Part shown: piece after piece, positions 51,470 through 60,983 of the stretch
How the letters are laid out: every line of letters begins with the position of its first letter
Numbering within the stretch: the first letter of the stretch is position 1
Assembly (NCBI RefSeq): GCF_014194695.1
Contig: NZ_JACIAH010000020.1
Span: 1-64,000, forward strand
Origin: Rhizobium sp. BK399
GTDB taxonomy: Bacteria; Pseudomonadota; Alphaproteobacteria; Rhizobiales; Rhizobiaceae
DNA length: 64,000 nt
Direction of reading: 5' to 3'
Position numbers and translations under genes: made by a program
The notes under the pieces: generated by a model
Databases searched by the model: none
What the model was told of the DNA's origin: nothing
Seen by the model: the letters and a program-made list of their open reading frames with translations, nothing else

Positions 51470-52555
51470 TTATGAAGCTTTTGCCGGGCGAATGACGCGG
51501 CCGGCGGAATCGAACAGGTGGCAGGCGGAGGTGTCGACCGCCAGGGACACGCGATCGCCCGGTCGCACTGTGATGTCACCTTCGGAGCGGACAACAATCG
51601 GCTGTTCCTGCGAACCGACAGTCAGGTATGTCTCGACGCCCAGCCGCTCGACGATCATGACCTCGGCCGAAAAGTCCCCCTGCCCTACCGCTGCGATCTT
51701 CAGGTGCTCAGGCCGGATGCCAAGAGTAGCCTCACCCTGTGGCACTATCCCACTCGCGTCCGTCAGGTCGAGCGAGAGACCAAACGGGCTCCGGACATGG
51801 GCCTGACCGGCGGTCGATCTGGTGATCGCGATCGGGATAGTGTTCATCTTCGGGGAGCCGATGAAAGTCGCAACGAATTCATTGTCAGGCTGATGGTAGA
51901 GCGTCATTGGAGCACCCTGCTGGGCAACGACACCTTTGTTGAGGACGATGATACGATCGGCCATGGTCATCGCCTCGACCTGGTCATGCGTCACGTAAAC
52001 GACGGTTGCCTTCAGCTCGCGATGCAGGCGCTGCAATTCGGCACGCATCTGCACGCGCAGGGCGGAATCGAGATTGGACAAGGGCTCATCGAACAAGATC
52101 AGTGACGGCCTCTTGATGATGGCCCGACCGATCGCAACGCGCTGGCGCTGGCCGCCGGACAGGGCTGCCGGCCGACGATCGAGATAGTCGGTCAGTTGCA
52201 GGATCTCGGCGACCCCCTCGACCTGCCGGCGGATTTCGGCCTCCGGAACCTTCTTCAGGCTCAGTGAGAAGCCGATGTTCTCGGCCACGGTCATGTGCGG
52301 ATAAAGGGCGTAGGATTGGAAGACCATGGCGATGCCACGCTTGTCGGGCGGCACGTCGTTGATCCGCTTGCCGTCAAGCATGAGATCGCCGTCGTCAATG
52401 CCCTCAAGACCGGCGATCATGCGCAGCAAAGTCGATTTTCCGCAGCCGGACGGGCCGACGAAAACCGCGAATTCGCCGTCTTCCACCGTGATGTCGACGC
52501 CCTTGATGACCTCCAAAGCGCCGTAGAATTTGCGAACGTTCCTGAGATTGATCAT
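51470..52555 (-). CDS. Disaccharide ABC transporter ATPase (ThuK/UgpC type)
   Basis: A 361-residue ATPase starting MINLRNVRKFYGALEVIKGV. Walker A GPSGCGKST, signature LSGGQRQRVAIGRAI, Walker B LILFDEPLSNLDSAL, H-loop YVTHDQVEAMTM, and a TOBE-type C-terminus (ATLGIRPEHLKI). Fourth gene of the operon. Confidence 0.9.
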   Translation of the reverse strand: MINLRNVRKFYGALEVIKGVDITVEDGEFAVFVGPSGCGKSTLLRMIAGLEGIDDGDLMLDGKRINDVPPDKRGIAMVFQSYALYPHMTVAENIGFSLSLKKVPEAEIRRQVEGVAEILQLTDYLDRRPAALSGGQRQRVAIGRAIIKRPSLILFDEPLSNLDSALRVQMRAELQRLHRELKATVVYVTHDQVEAMTMADRIIVLNKGVVAQQGAPMTLYHQPDNEFVATFIGSPKMNTIPIAITRSTAGQAHVRSPFGLSLDLTDASGIVPQGEATLGIRPEHLKIAAVGQGDFSAEVMIVERLGVETYLTVGSQEQPIVVRSEGDITVRPGDRVSLAVDTSACHLFDSAGRVIRPAKAS

Positions 52556-52574
52556 CGTAATGTACTTTCTGGTG

Positions 52575-53486
52575 TCAGCCTTTGACGCCGCCGGCAAATG
52601 TTTGCACGAGGAAGCGACGCGCAAAGCCGAAGGCTACGACTGCCGGCAGGAGGTAGATAAACGCGAGTGCCGCAAGCAGCCCGTAGTCTATCTCGTTGAT
52701 GCGCAGAAATGCGCGGAACAGGCCGAGTGGCAGGGTCTGCAATTCCGGCGAAGAGAGGAAAATCAGCGGAAGCAGGAAGTCGCCCCAGGCAGACATGAAG
52801 GCGAACAGTCCGGCGGCAGCCAACCCCGGCAGCGCCAGCGGGATCAGCACACGGCGAATGCGCTGTATCAGGGTGGCGCCGTCCATCAGTGCCGCCTCTT
52901 CGTAGTCGCGTGGCAGACCGTCGAAGAACGTCTTCATGATCCAAAGGGCCAATGGCAGCTGCATTGTTGCAAGCACGAGGATCAAGCCGAGATAACCATC
53001 GATGAAACCGGTCCAGCGCATGATCGGTCGAGTGTATTCGCCGAAGATCGGCCTCAGAATGGCACCTTCAGCATTGTTCAATGTCAAAAGGAACTTGTAG
53101 AGCGGCACAACGAGCGCCGTCGGCGGAAGGACACGGATCAATAGGATGGCATAGAGAAACGGCAGCTTCCACCACGCTCGGGTTCGCGACAGCGCGTAGC
53201 CGCCAAGGCCGGCCAACACCATCACCAGCACCGTGGCGCCGCCAACGACGAAGAGCGAATTGAAAAGCCATTTCGCACCATCTTCCTTTGTAAAGACGCG
53301 GAGGTAGTTGGCGAAGCTCCACTGCTCGGGCCAGCGAAGGAACAGCTGCGCGTTGCCGTCGAAGGAGGCGAGAAGCACCCAGAAGAAGGGAACTGCGCAG
53401 AAGATCGAGATCAGAGACAGCGTTGCGTAGGCAAGCAGGTCCGATCGGGTCTTGTTGGCATTTTCGCTTGGGGAAATCGCTGACAT
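52575..53486 (-). CDS. Sugar ABC transporter permease (ThuG/MalG type)
   Basis: A 303-residue membrane protein with six hydrophobic segments. The EAA loop is YEEAALMDGATLIQRIRRVLIP, and the C-terminus FLVQTFAGGVKG is typical of MalG-type subunits. Its start lies 1 base after the previous permease stop, so expression is probably coupled. Confidence 0.9.
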   Translation of the reverse strand: MSAISPSENANKTRSDLLAYATLSLISIFCAVPFFWVLLASFDGNAQLFLRWPEQWSFANYLRVFTKEDGAKWLFNSLFVVGGATVLVMVLAGLGGYALSRTRAWWKLPFLYAILLIRVLPPTALVVPLYKFLLTLNNAEGAILRPIFGEYTRPIMRWTGFIDGYLGLILVLATMQLPLALWIMKTFFDGLPRDYEEAALMDGATLIQRIRRVLIPLALPGLAAAGLFAFMSAWGDFLLPLIFLSSPELQTLPLGLFRAFLRINEIDYGLLAALAFIYLLPAVVAFGFARRFLVQTFAGGVKG

Positions 53487-53487
53487 G

Positions 53488-54375
53488 TCAGACCTCCACT
53501 TTCATCGCCCTGACATAGCCGACGCCGAGAACCAGCGAGATCAGTAGTGCTACGACGGCGACAGCTGCGCCATAACCGAGTTGGAACGCTGTGAAGGATT
53601 GATTGTAAATGTAGATGCTGACCAGCTCCGTCGCCCCGCCGGGGCCACCGCGGGTCAGCGCGTAGACGAGGCCGAAGACGGCGATGGTCGAGACGGCGGA
53701 GATCAGCATATAGAGAAGGATCGTCGGCATCATCAGCGGCAAGGTGATGCGGCGGAACATCTGTGAAGGCGTTGCGCCATCCATACGGGCGGCCTCATAT
53801 ATCTCGTTTGGGATGGTGCTCAGACCAGCAGTCAACAGGATCATCGCCGTCGCGATGCCGCGCCACGTGTTGACGATGATGATCATCGACAGCGGAAAGA
53901 TCTGCAACCAGTCGGCCGGCGTCACGCCGAAGAAGCTGACGATGCGGCTGAGCGTTGCCTGCTCGCCTCCGGCCAGCATCGAAATCCACATAAAGCCTGC
54001 AACCACCTCTGGTGCTGCGTTCGGAAGAAGGATGATCGAGGAGAAGAGGCGGCGGAAATGGATACGACGACGCAGCGCCATCGCCGAGACGAGGCCAAGC
54101 ACGAATTGTCCGATGACTGCGGAGCCGACGACGAACAGGAAGGTGACGAGCAAGGAGTTCCAGAACTTCGCGTCGTTCAGAAGCCGCGCATAGTTGCGAA
54201 TACCGACGAAGCGCGGCCGCAGTGCGGCAGCCCCAGTCAGCGCTTCATTGGTGAAGCTTAGGTAGATGGAGTAAAGCGCGGGATAGATCACGAAGGCCAG
54301 AAGCAGTGCAAGCGAGGGCAGCAGGATCAGAAGAAGCTGCCGTTCGGCGCGCCTTTCGTGGACGTTTCTGGCCAT
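53488..54375 (-). CDS. Sugar ABC transporter permease (ThuF/MalF type)
   Basis: A 295-residue membrane protein with six hydrophobic segments. EAA loop YEAARMDGATPSQMFRRITLP and the extracytoplasmic ALTRGGPGGATELVSIYIYN segment identify it as a MalF-type subunit. It follows the binding-protein gene after a hairpin. Confidence 0.9.
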   Translation of the reverse strand: MARNVHERRAERQLLLILLPSLALLLAFVIYPALYSIYLSFTNEALTGAAALRPRFVGIRNYARLLNDAKFWNSLLVTFLFVVGSAVIGQFVLGLVSAMALRRRIHFRRLFSSIILLPNAAPEVVAGFMWISMLAGGEQATLSRIVSFFGVTPADWLQIFPLSMIIIVNTWRGIATAMILLTAGLSTIPNEIYEAARMDGATPSQMFRRITLPLMMPTILLYMLISAVSTIAVFGLVYALTRGGPGGATELVSIYIYNQSFTAFQLGYGAAVAVVALLISLVLGVGYVRAMKVEV

Positions 54376-54410
54376 TGAAAGCTCTACAACTCATTTCGGA
54401 AGGGAAATCT

Positions 54411-54436
54411 GGAAACGCGGGCGGGCCCGCGTTTCC
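54411..54436 (-). terminator. Intercistronic hairpin after the binding-protein gene
   Basis: Perfect 11-bp stem GGAAACGCGGG (54411-54421) and CCCGCGTTTCC (54426-54436) with loop CGGG, between the binding-protein stop and the permease genes. Probably protects the binding-protein message or limits read-through. Confidence 0.7.
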
Positions 54437-54458
54437 CTCGCAATGAGTAAGTAGACGC

Positions 54459-55751
54459 TTACTTTATGACCTCGTCGCCGAGCGTTTCCTTGACGTAGTC
54501 GACCAGGATTTTCTGTGCGCCGGCAGCATCGGTTTCCTTACGCAGGAGCGCTTCCGTTGCGCGGGCAACACCTTCGGAAACGGTGCCGAAGCCGGAAGCC
54601 TGCTTAAGGAAGGTGCCGTTCTCCGCCGCGGCATGGATCGGAACGAGTTCCGTCAGCTTCTGGAAGTCGGCGTTCTTCGCCGCATCCTTGCTGGACGGGA
54701 TGTTGCCGATACGGGCCGCGTAGGAAACCTGTGTCTCCACCGAACCAATCTCCATCAGAGCCTTCTTGGCGAGTTCCACGTTGGCGGACTTGGAGTTGAC
54801 GGCCCATGGGGCTGCCAGGTTGGCGAGAACATACTGACCGCCGGTTTGGCCGGGAACGGTCCAGGTGCCGACAACCTTGGTCACCTCAGGAATGGGGTTC
54901 TTGCTTTCACGACCCCAGTCGAAAATATAGCACCAGGAACCGCAAGTGGTTGCGGCAAGTTTGCCGGCCGGGAACATCTGATACTTTGGCACAACCCAGG
55001 GTTCAGGTCCGAGCAACGGCTGCGTTGGCATCAGGTCGTTGTCGATCAGCTGCTTGTAGACATCAAAGACATCCTTGATGCCCTCACCATTCAAATCGAG
55101 CTTACCGTTGGCATCAACGAGCTGCGGCGTCTTGGAACCGACGACCAGATGCTGAAAGCCTTCGTCGAAGGCGCCGCTTCCCCAGGAAACGCCGGCCGGG
55201 AAGAGCAGACCATATGCGCCGGTCTTCTTCTTGATTTCAGCGGCGCGATCGAGCAGTTCCTTCCAGGTCTTCGGCTGCTCGGTGGAGATGCCGGCCTTAT
55301 CGAGAACGTCCTTGCGATAATAGATTTCCTGAATGCCAAGCATGAACGGCATCACATAGGTTTCGCCATCCGGGCTGACGGCCAGCTGCTTGGCGACATC
55401 ATAGAAATTGGCGTAGCCGTCCCATGCCTTGATTTCCTTGGTCACCGGCGCGAGGTAACCGGCCTCGACCATGTCAGCGACAGCGGCCGTCGTCGGGATG
55501 GAAAAGAGGTCCGGGGCGTTGCCGGCGCCGAGCTCGGTCAACAGCTTCGTCAGATAATCCTTGTCAGGCGCAGGGTATTCGACGACCTCGACGGTTACAC
55601 CGTATTTCTTTTCGATCTTCTCGACCGTCGACTTCATGGCGTCGATGCCGGCCTGACCGTGATTGGCAATTCGGATTGTCTCGGCATGCGCCAGCGTGGA
55701 AACAGCGCCGAGCAGAATGGCGCACAGGCCACCAATGACCGTCTTCTTCAA
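54459..55751 (-). CDS. Periplasmic disaccharide-binding protein (ThuE-like)
   Basis: A 430-residue binding protein of the family 1 type. I place the start at a TTG (55751), preceded by GGGAGGACTTCCG; an ATG at 55799 would put non-signal residues in front. The signal peptide is KKTVIGGLCAILLGAVST ending AHA|ET. Mature start TIRIANHGQAGIDAMKSTVE. It has a C-terminal helix ending VKETLGDEVIK. First gene of the importer operon. Trehalose, maltitol, sucrose or palatinose are typical ligands of Thu systems. Confidence 0.88.
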   Translation of the reverse strand: MKKTVIGGLCAILLGAVSTLAHAETIRIANHGQAGIDAMKSTVEKIEKKYGVTVEVVEYPAPDKDYLTKLLTELGAGNAPDLFSIPTTAAVADMVEAGYLAPVTKEIKAWDGYANFYDVAKQLAVSPDGETYVMPFMLGIQEIYYRKDVLDKAGISTEQPKTWKELLDRAAEIKKKTGAYGLLFPAGVSWGSGAFDEGFQHLVVGSKTPQLVDANGKLDLNGEGIKDVFDVYKQLIDNDLMPTQPLLGPEPWVVPKYQMFPAGKLAATTCGSWCYIFDWGRESKNPIPEVTKVVGTWTVPGQTGGQYVLANLAAPWAVNSKSANVELAKKALMEIGSVETQVSYAARIGNIPSSKDAAKNADFQKLTELVPIHAAAENGTFLKQASGFGTVSEGVARATEALLRKETDAAGAQKILVDYVKETLGDEVIK

Positions 55752-55911
55752 CGGAAGTCCTCCCTTTTGGTTCGCGGCGCCCTCCAGCACCACAGTCAAA
55801 AATGTACACGCATTCCTATTACTGGCAAGATGGATTTTGATGCGTTTTTTGATCTAACGCTAACGCATTGAAAAGACGTGTTTTAATAAATCTTGTCTTC
55901 ATTCGGTCATT

Positions 55912-55929
55912 TGTGTAACCGTATACACA
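55912..55929. promoter_or_regulatory. Possible LacI-family operator
   Basis: Partly palindromic TGTGTAACCGTATACACA, 22 bases before the oxidoreductase gene in the intergenic region between the two divergent sugar transcription units. A similar half site (ATGTACAC) lies near 55801. The LacI gene downstream is the natural candidate to bind it. Confidence 0.4.
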
Positions 55930-55950
55930 CTGCATTCGGGAGGATTTTGG

Positions 55951-56958
55951 ATGTCACAAAAATTGCGGCTTGGCGTCATTGGCGCAGGCCTGAAGGCGGC
56001 CGAGTATGCGGCAAGCTGGGCACGCATGCCCGAGATCGAATTTGTCGCGCTTGCCGATACGATGCCTTCCTCCCGAAAGCGCCTGATTGACGTATGCGTT
56101 GCCGCTGGAGCAGGCGCGCCGAAGAGCTTCGACGACTACCGAGAGATGTTGGCTTCCTGCCGAACGGAGCTGGATGTCGTCTATGTCTCCACGCCGCATG
56201 CGTTTCACGGTGAGCAGGCAACGGCTGTCGCGGAAGCCGGCCTCGACCTCTTCCTTGAAAAGCCGATGGTGACGACGGTGGCGGAAGCCGAACGGCTGAT
56301 TGGGGCGCAGAAGAAGAGCGGTGTGACCATCGTAACCGCTTTCCAGGGCGGTCTTTCGCCCCTCGTGATCGATACGCGCAAGCGGGCGCTTGCCGGGGAG
56401 TTCGGCCACCTGATTGCAATATCGGGGATGATCTGGGAAAGCTGGTCCGGCAACTATGACGGTCACTGGAAGCAACAGCCGGAGATTTCAGGCGGCGGTT
56501 TCATGTTCGACACCGGCGCCCACATGATGAACACTGTCTGCCTGCTGGCCAACTCGGACTTCGAGAGCGTGTCGGCCTATATGAACAATCACGGCAAGGA
56601 GGTCGACATTGCCACCGCGGTCTCGGCCCGCCTCAAGAACGGCGCGCTGGCGACGCTGACGGCTGCCGGCGAGGGTCCTCCCGGCTGCGCTTCCTACATC
56701 ACCTTCTTCTATTCGAAAGCAATCGTTCGCATCGATGCCTGGGGCGGATGGCGCGAGATCAGCCTCGGGCGAAACGCCGAGCCGCGAGAAGAGGCGGAAA
56801 TTCTCGGCAATCCGATGAAAAACTTCCTGGCCATTCGCGAAGGGACAATGGAAAACACCGGCTCCGTTGAAATGGGCCTGCGATTCGCTAGGCTATGGGA
56901 TGCAATCAAGGAATCAGCTGCGGCAGACGGGCTCCCCGTCCGGATCTCCGCGCCATAG
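55951..56958 (+). CDS. Gfo/Idh/MocA-family oxidoreductase (ThuB-like)
   Basis: A 335-residue NAD(P)-dependent dehydrogenase with Rossmann start LRLGVIGAGLKAAEYAASWA, motif LFLEKPMVTTVAEAERLIG (EKP) and the downstream catalytic GGGFMFDTGAHMMNT. With ThuA it would oxidise the imported disaccharide to a 3-keto sugar. It is divergent from the importer operon, unlike the known thuAB arrangement, and is followed after 15 bases by the LacI gene. Ribosome binding site GGGAGGATTTTGG. Confidence 0.88.
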   Translation: MSQKLRLGVIGAGLKAAEYAASWARMPEIEFVALADTMPSSRKRLIDVCVAAGAGAPKSFDDYREMLASCRTELDVVYVSTPHAFHGEQATAVAEAGLDLFLEKPMVTTVAEAERLIGAQKKSGVTIVTAFQGGLSPLVIDTRKRALAGEFGHLIAISGMIWESWSGNYDGHWKQQPEISGGGFMFDTGAHMMNTVCLLANSDFESVSAYMNNHGKEVDIATAVSARLKNGALATLTAAGEGPPGCASYITFFYSKAIVRIDAWGGWREISLGRNAEPREEAEILGNPMKNFLAIREGTMENTGSVEMGLRFARLWDAIKESAAADGLPVRISAP

Positions 56959-56973
56959 ACGTGGAATGTAGAA

Positions 56974-57963
56974 ATGAGCAAGCGACGGGTCACCTCGAAG
57001 GAACTGGCAAAGCTTGCTGGGGTGTCGTCTGCGACGATCTCGCGTGCCTTCTCGCCCGATTCCAGAATCGGAAGTGCAACGCGCGACCGCATCCTGGCCG
57101 TTGCTCGCGAGTATGGATACCAGCCGAATGCCATTGCGCGCTCACTCAACAACCAGCGATCGAGGCTGGTGGCGCTGGTGGTCAACGCAATCGGCAATCC
57201 GTGCGAAGCAGAAGAGCAGCAACTACTCGTTCATCGCCTCCAGGCCAGGCAACTTCTGCCTATCATTCTGTGTTGTGCCGACCACGATGATCGGTTGCAG
57301 CTCATGCGCTTAGCCTCGACCTATCAGGTTGATCATGTCGTCGTCTTCTCCGACATGGTCTCGATGCAGGACGCGATCGACATCTTCCATACGACGAAGC
57401 CGATCATCGTCTCCTTTGAACCGCTCGACAATGAGAAGGTCTCAAGCGTCCGGATAGACGGATCGGCCGCCGCTGACGAGATCATCGGCAAGATTGTCGG
57501 TGATGGGAAGAAGCGGTTCGCCTACCTCGCGGGAACAAAGTCAAGCTGGATCGACAAGCTGAGGCGCAGGTGGTTTGTCGAGGGCCTCGCCAAGCGCGGC
57601 CTGACGCTACAGGCCGAGGCCTTTGGCGACTACAGCTACGATTCCGGTTTCAAGGAAGCTGTTTTGCTTCTTCACCGCGCCAAGGTGGATGCCATCATCT
57701 GCGGCAACGACGTCATGGCAATTGGTGCGCGCGATGCGGCACGGCGCGTACTCGGGAAGAACACGCCCGACGATATTGCCATCGTTGGACAGGACGGAAT
57801 CGCGATGGCGGCTTGGGATTGCAATGACCTGACGACGCTGAGCCTCGACCATGTGGCCTTCATCGATGCAGTTATGGAGCTCATCGAGCGCCATGACGCC
57901 GAACTCGAAGGCCCCCACAGCATTACTCTGACCTGCACGGCCCGCTGGGGCTCTACTGCATAG
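56974..57963 (+). CDS. LacI-family transcriptional regulator
   Basis: A 329-residue LacI-type regulator. Helix-turn-helix VTSKELAKLAGVSSATISRA, hinge YGYQPNAIARSLNNQRSRLV, then a ligand-binding domain (IAIVGQDGIAMAAWD). In an operon with the oxidoreductase, it probably represses both this unit and the divergent importer until the disaccharide or its derivative binds. Confidence 0.92.
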   Translation: MSKRRVTSKELAKLAGVSSATISRAFSPDSRIGSATRDRILAVAREYGYQPNAIARSLNNQRSRLVALVVNAIGNPCEAEEQQLLVHRLQARQLLPIILCCADHDDRLQLMRLASTYQVDHVVVFSDMVSMQDAIDIFHTTKPIIVSFEPLDNEKVSSVRIDGSAAADEIIGKIVGDGKKRFAYLAGTKSSWIDKLRRRWFVEGLAKRGLTLQAEAFGDYSYDSGFKEAVLLLHRAKVDAIICGNDVMAIGARDAARRVLGKNTPDDIAIVGQDGIAMAAWDCNDLTTLSLDHVAFIDAVMELIERHDAELEGPHSITLTCTARWGSTA

Positions 57964-57970
57964 GAAAGAG

Positions 57971-58522
57971 CTATCGAGATCGCGCGATCATAACGTCTTC
58001 CGCCTCTTCGCGGCTCATACCAAGAACAGCCCTGCCTATGTCGAAGCTGAAACCGTTGCGTGCGAACGCCGCCATCTCTTTGGTCACACGGTCGCGATCG
58101 CCGTCGCCTCGCCGAAATGGCCCGAACGCGCGTTTGCGCGCCAAGACCACGGCGGCCAGCAAGTCGTCTGCCTCATCGAGCGCGGCCGTGATGACCTCGC
58201 CATCGACACCCTTCTGTGACAGTTTCTGAGCGATGTGTCGCTTCGATCTGCCACTGCGAACCCCGGAGCGCGTCCTGATTTCAGCGTAGGCAGTATCGTT
58301 CAGGCCCGCATGCTCGTAGGCGAACGCGACGGCGAAGTTCGCAATCGCCTTGAGTTGCGCCTCGTTGATGTCTGTGAATTTTTGCTTCGCCTTACGGATG
58401 ATGGCATCGAACAGTTGTCTTTCCGTCATCATCTGCCGCTCGAGCCGATAGATCGTCGAGTTTCTGGCCCAGCTCAGCATGCGTGCAGTCGGGATATCGG
58501 ATGGTGTCGGCTCGTTGCTCAC
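57971..58522 (-). CDS. RecX family protein
   Basis: A 183-residue RecX-like protein, a modulator of RecA filaments. It shows the three-helix repeats of RecX (LERQMMTERQLFDAIIRKAK, SKRHIAQKLSQKGVDGEVIT, ERAFGPFRRGD-like KRAFGPFRRGDGDRDRV, FARNGFSFDIGRAVLGM). The GTG at 58522 overlaps the stop of the LysR gene (GTGA), so it is translationally coupled to it. A chromosomal recX usually lies with recA; a plasmid copy tied to a LysR gene is unusual. It may be a second RecX paralog. Confidence 0.8.
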   Translation of the reverse strand: MSNEPTPSDIPTARMLSWARNSTIYRLERQMMTERQLFDAIIRKAKQKFTDINEAQLKAIANFAVAFAYEHAGLNDTAYAEIRTRSGVRSGRSKRHIAQKLSQKGVDGEVITAALDEADDLLAAVVLARKRAFGPFRRGDGDRDRVTKEMAAFARNGFSFDIGRAVLGMSREEAEDVMIARSR

Positions 58523-59427
58523 GATTGAATGGCGTCCTTGTTGCTTATCTGTGAGAGGAGCCAAGCCGTGAACGCCAGGCCGAGCGTATGTTCTCGCTTA
58601 CCATCCGGCGTCACCACATAGTAGTTGTTCTCGGTCGACATCGGTCGGTCGACAACGATTTTGAGTTTTCCGGAGCTCAGCTCCTGTTCGATCAGATATA
58701 GTGGCAGAAGCGCAAACCCCAGTGCCATTGAGGCTGCTTCGATGATCATCGAAAACTGGTCGAACCGGTTGCCTCGATAAGACGGATCGGCGTCGATGTC
58801 GCAGTGTTCGAACCACTGGCGCCAAAGTCTCGGGCGCGTCGCCAGATGCAGGAGAGGCTTGTCTACAAGTTCCGCTGCGCTCGCGACTGGATCAGATTTC
58901 AGCAGGCTCGGGCTGGCAACCGGAACGATCTTTTCGTCGCAGAGAAAGGTGCAGGTTGCGCGTGCCCAAATCGGCTGGCCGTAGTGAATGGCAAGATCAA
59001 AGCCTTCCTCCTCAAAGTCGAACGGCTCTGAGCGAGAGGCTATGTCGACGAGGGAACCTGGATGGATCGCCAGAAAATTTGGCAGCCGAGGCGTCAGCCA
59101 GCGGCTGCCGAATGTCGGCAAGGTGGCGATCGAAAGGGTTGCCGTGGCGCCGGAAGCCGCCCGGATCATCATCTCTTCCGTCTGGTGCAGGAGACGTCGT
59201 GCCTCCGGCAAAAGCCGCTTGCCGGCTTCCGACAGGATCGCTCGCTGCCGCACGCGTTCGAACAGGAGGACACCGAGCTGCGTTTCAAGGTCCTTGATTT
59301 GCCGGCTGACGGCGCTTTGCGTCAGGTTCAGTTCGAGGGCTGCCCTGGTGAAGTTGCCGTGGCGGGCGGCCGACTCGAAGGACTGCAGTGTAGTCAAGTC
59401 AGGCATGAGCTTTCGAGGCAAGATCAT
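58519..59427 (-). CDS. LysR-family regulator (GcvA-like) of the lysine-degradation operon
   Basis: A 302-residue LysR protein: helix-turn-helix LTTLQSFESAARHGNFTRAA and LNLTQSAVSRQIKDLETQLG, then the effector core. It is divergent from the hglS gene with about 105 bases between, the usual place of a pathway regulator. It may instead start at ATG 59406 (MPDLTTLQ). Confidence 0.88.
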   Translation of the reverse strand: MILPRKLMPDLTTLQSFESAARHGNFTRAALELNLTQSAVSRQIKDLETQLGVLLFERVRQRAILSEAGKRLLPEARRLLHQTEEMMIRAASGATATLSIATLPTFGSRWLTPRLPNFLAIHPGSLVDIASRSEPFDFEEEGFDLAIHYGQPIWARATCTFLCDEKIVPVASPSLLKSDPVASAAELVDKPLLHLATRPRLWRQWFEHCDIDADPSYRGNRFDQFSMIIEAASMALGFALLPLYLIEQELSSGKLKIVVDRPMSTENNYYVVTPDGKREHTLGLAFTAWLLSQISNKDAIQS

Positions 59428-59533
59428 TCCGAAACCGCATCATCTTAGCTTCATTTATCGTTATTCATCTACTCCAGGCGCGATATGATCGCAATCCAGA
59501 ATGAACTCTTCCTACAGGCACTGTGAGATAGAT

Positions 59534-60934
59534 ATGTCGACCAGAAGTTTCGTCTCCTCCTGCAGCATCCGCTCTGCATTTTCCGCGGCTATGTCTGCCA
59601 TGTATCGGACCGAGGTGCCGGCCTACGGCACGCTGATGAATATCGTGGCCAGGGTAAACACGGCAACGCTCAACGCCGATCCGGCGCTTAAGCAGAGGCT
59701 TGAAGAAACCGATTCCCTGGAGCGTGTATCTGAAGAGCGACACGGCGCGATCCGTCTTGGGACGGCTGCAGAACTTGCGATGATGCGGCGCGTCTTCGCC
59801 GTTATGGGCATGTTTCCGGTCGGCTACTACGACCTTAGCGAGGCCGGGGTGCCGGTCCATTCCACCGCGTTCCGGCCAGTGGGCGATGCGGCCTTGAAGC
59901 GCAATCCGTTCCGCGTCTTCACCTCTCTCCTGCGTCTCGATCTGATTGCTGACGAGGCACTTCGCGCCGAAACCGAGACGATCCTGCAGAAGCGTCAGAT
60001 CTTCACCGCCGGTGCTGCCGAACTGACGGAAAAGGCCGAACAGCAAGGCGGTCTCGACGCGGACGATGCCAATCGCTTCGTTGCCGAGGTTCTGGAGACT
60101 TTCCGTTGGCACAATCAGGCCGATGTCGACCTCGCCATGTACAAGCGCCTGCATGATGCGCACCGGCTGATCGCCGATGTTGTCTCCTTCAAGGGCCCGC
60201 ACATCAATCACCTGACTCCGCGCACGCTCGATATCGACGAAGTACAGCGCCTGATGCCGGAATATGGCATTGCGCCAAAGGCCGTTGTCGAGGGTCCGCC
60301 AAGCCGGCGCTGTGCCATTCTGTTGCGGCAGACGTCGTTCAAGGCGCTCGAGGAAGCCGTCTCTTTCCAGGGTGCGGATGGGACCTGGCAGCAAGGAACA
60401 CATACGGCTCGTTTCGGCGAGATCGAAAGCCGCGGTATCGCCCTGACGCCGAAGGGCCGCGGCCTTTACGACAAGCTTTTGACGGAGTCGCGCAAGGTGG
60501 TGCGCCCGGCAGCCGATGGCTCGAACGCGAGAGCTTATGAAAAGGCGCTCGCCGATGCGTTCGTGCCTTTCCCTGACAGTTGGGCCGAAATTCGCGACCA
60601 GGGCCTTGGTTACTTCCGCTACTCGCTCACCCCAAAGGGCCAAAGCACGATTGCCTCGGCTGATGTGAGCATTGATCAACTCGTGGCAGATGGTCTCGTC
60701 TGCTTCGACCCGATCGTCTATGAGGACTTCCTGCCCGTCAGCGCGGCTGGCATCTTCCAATCCAACCTCGGCGATGAGGCGGCGCAGGATTTTACCGCAA
60801 ACCCCAACCAGCAGCGCTTCGAGCGCGATCTCGGTGCCTCGGTTTTTAACGAATTCGACCACTACGCCGGTATCGAGGCGCAATCGATGGCTGAGTGCCG
60901 GGCCCTTCTGACTGCGGCGCAAGCGGCTGAATAA
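59534..60934 (+). CDS. hglS: 2-oxoadipate dioxygenase/decarboxylase (HglS family, DUF1338)
   Basis: A 466-residue DUF1338 protein. This VOC-like enzyme turns 2-oxoadipate into D-2-hydroxyglutarate in the lysine degradation route of Pseudomonas putida. Expected metal-binding His and Glu residues are seen in EERHGAIRLGTAAELAMMRR and FKGPHINHLTPRTLDID, with the substrate-arginine region VVEGPPSRRCAILLRQTSFK. I chose the ATG at 59534; the frame reaches 59501. First gene of a three-gene operon with AmaB-type and aminotransferase genes. Confidence 0.9.
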   Translation: MSTRSFVSSCSIRSAFSAAMSAMYRTEVPAYGTLMNIVARVNTATLNADPALKQRLEETDSLERVSEERHGAIRLGTAAELAMMRRVFAVMGMFPVGYYDLSEAGVPVHSTAFRPVGDAALKRNPFRVFTSLLRLDLIADEALRAETETILQKRQIFTAGAAELTEKAEQQGGLDADDANRFVAEVLETFRWHNQADVDLAMYKRLHDAHRLIADVVSFKGPHINHLTPRTLDIDEVQRLMPEYGIAPKAVVEGPPSRRCAILLRQTSFKALEEAVSFQGADGTWQQGTHTARFGEIESRGIALTPKGRGLYDKLLTESRKVVRPAADGSNARAYEKALADAFVPFPDSWAEIRDQGLGYFRYSLTPKGQSTIASADVSIDQLVADGLVCFDPIVYEDFLPVSAAGIFQSNLGDEAAQDFTANPNQQRFERDLGASVFNEFDHYAGIEAQSMAECRALLTAAQAAE

Positions 60935-60983
60935 AGCGACAGCTGAAACCGACAATCCTCCAGAACATCAGAGAGTTTTTCAC

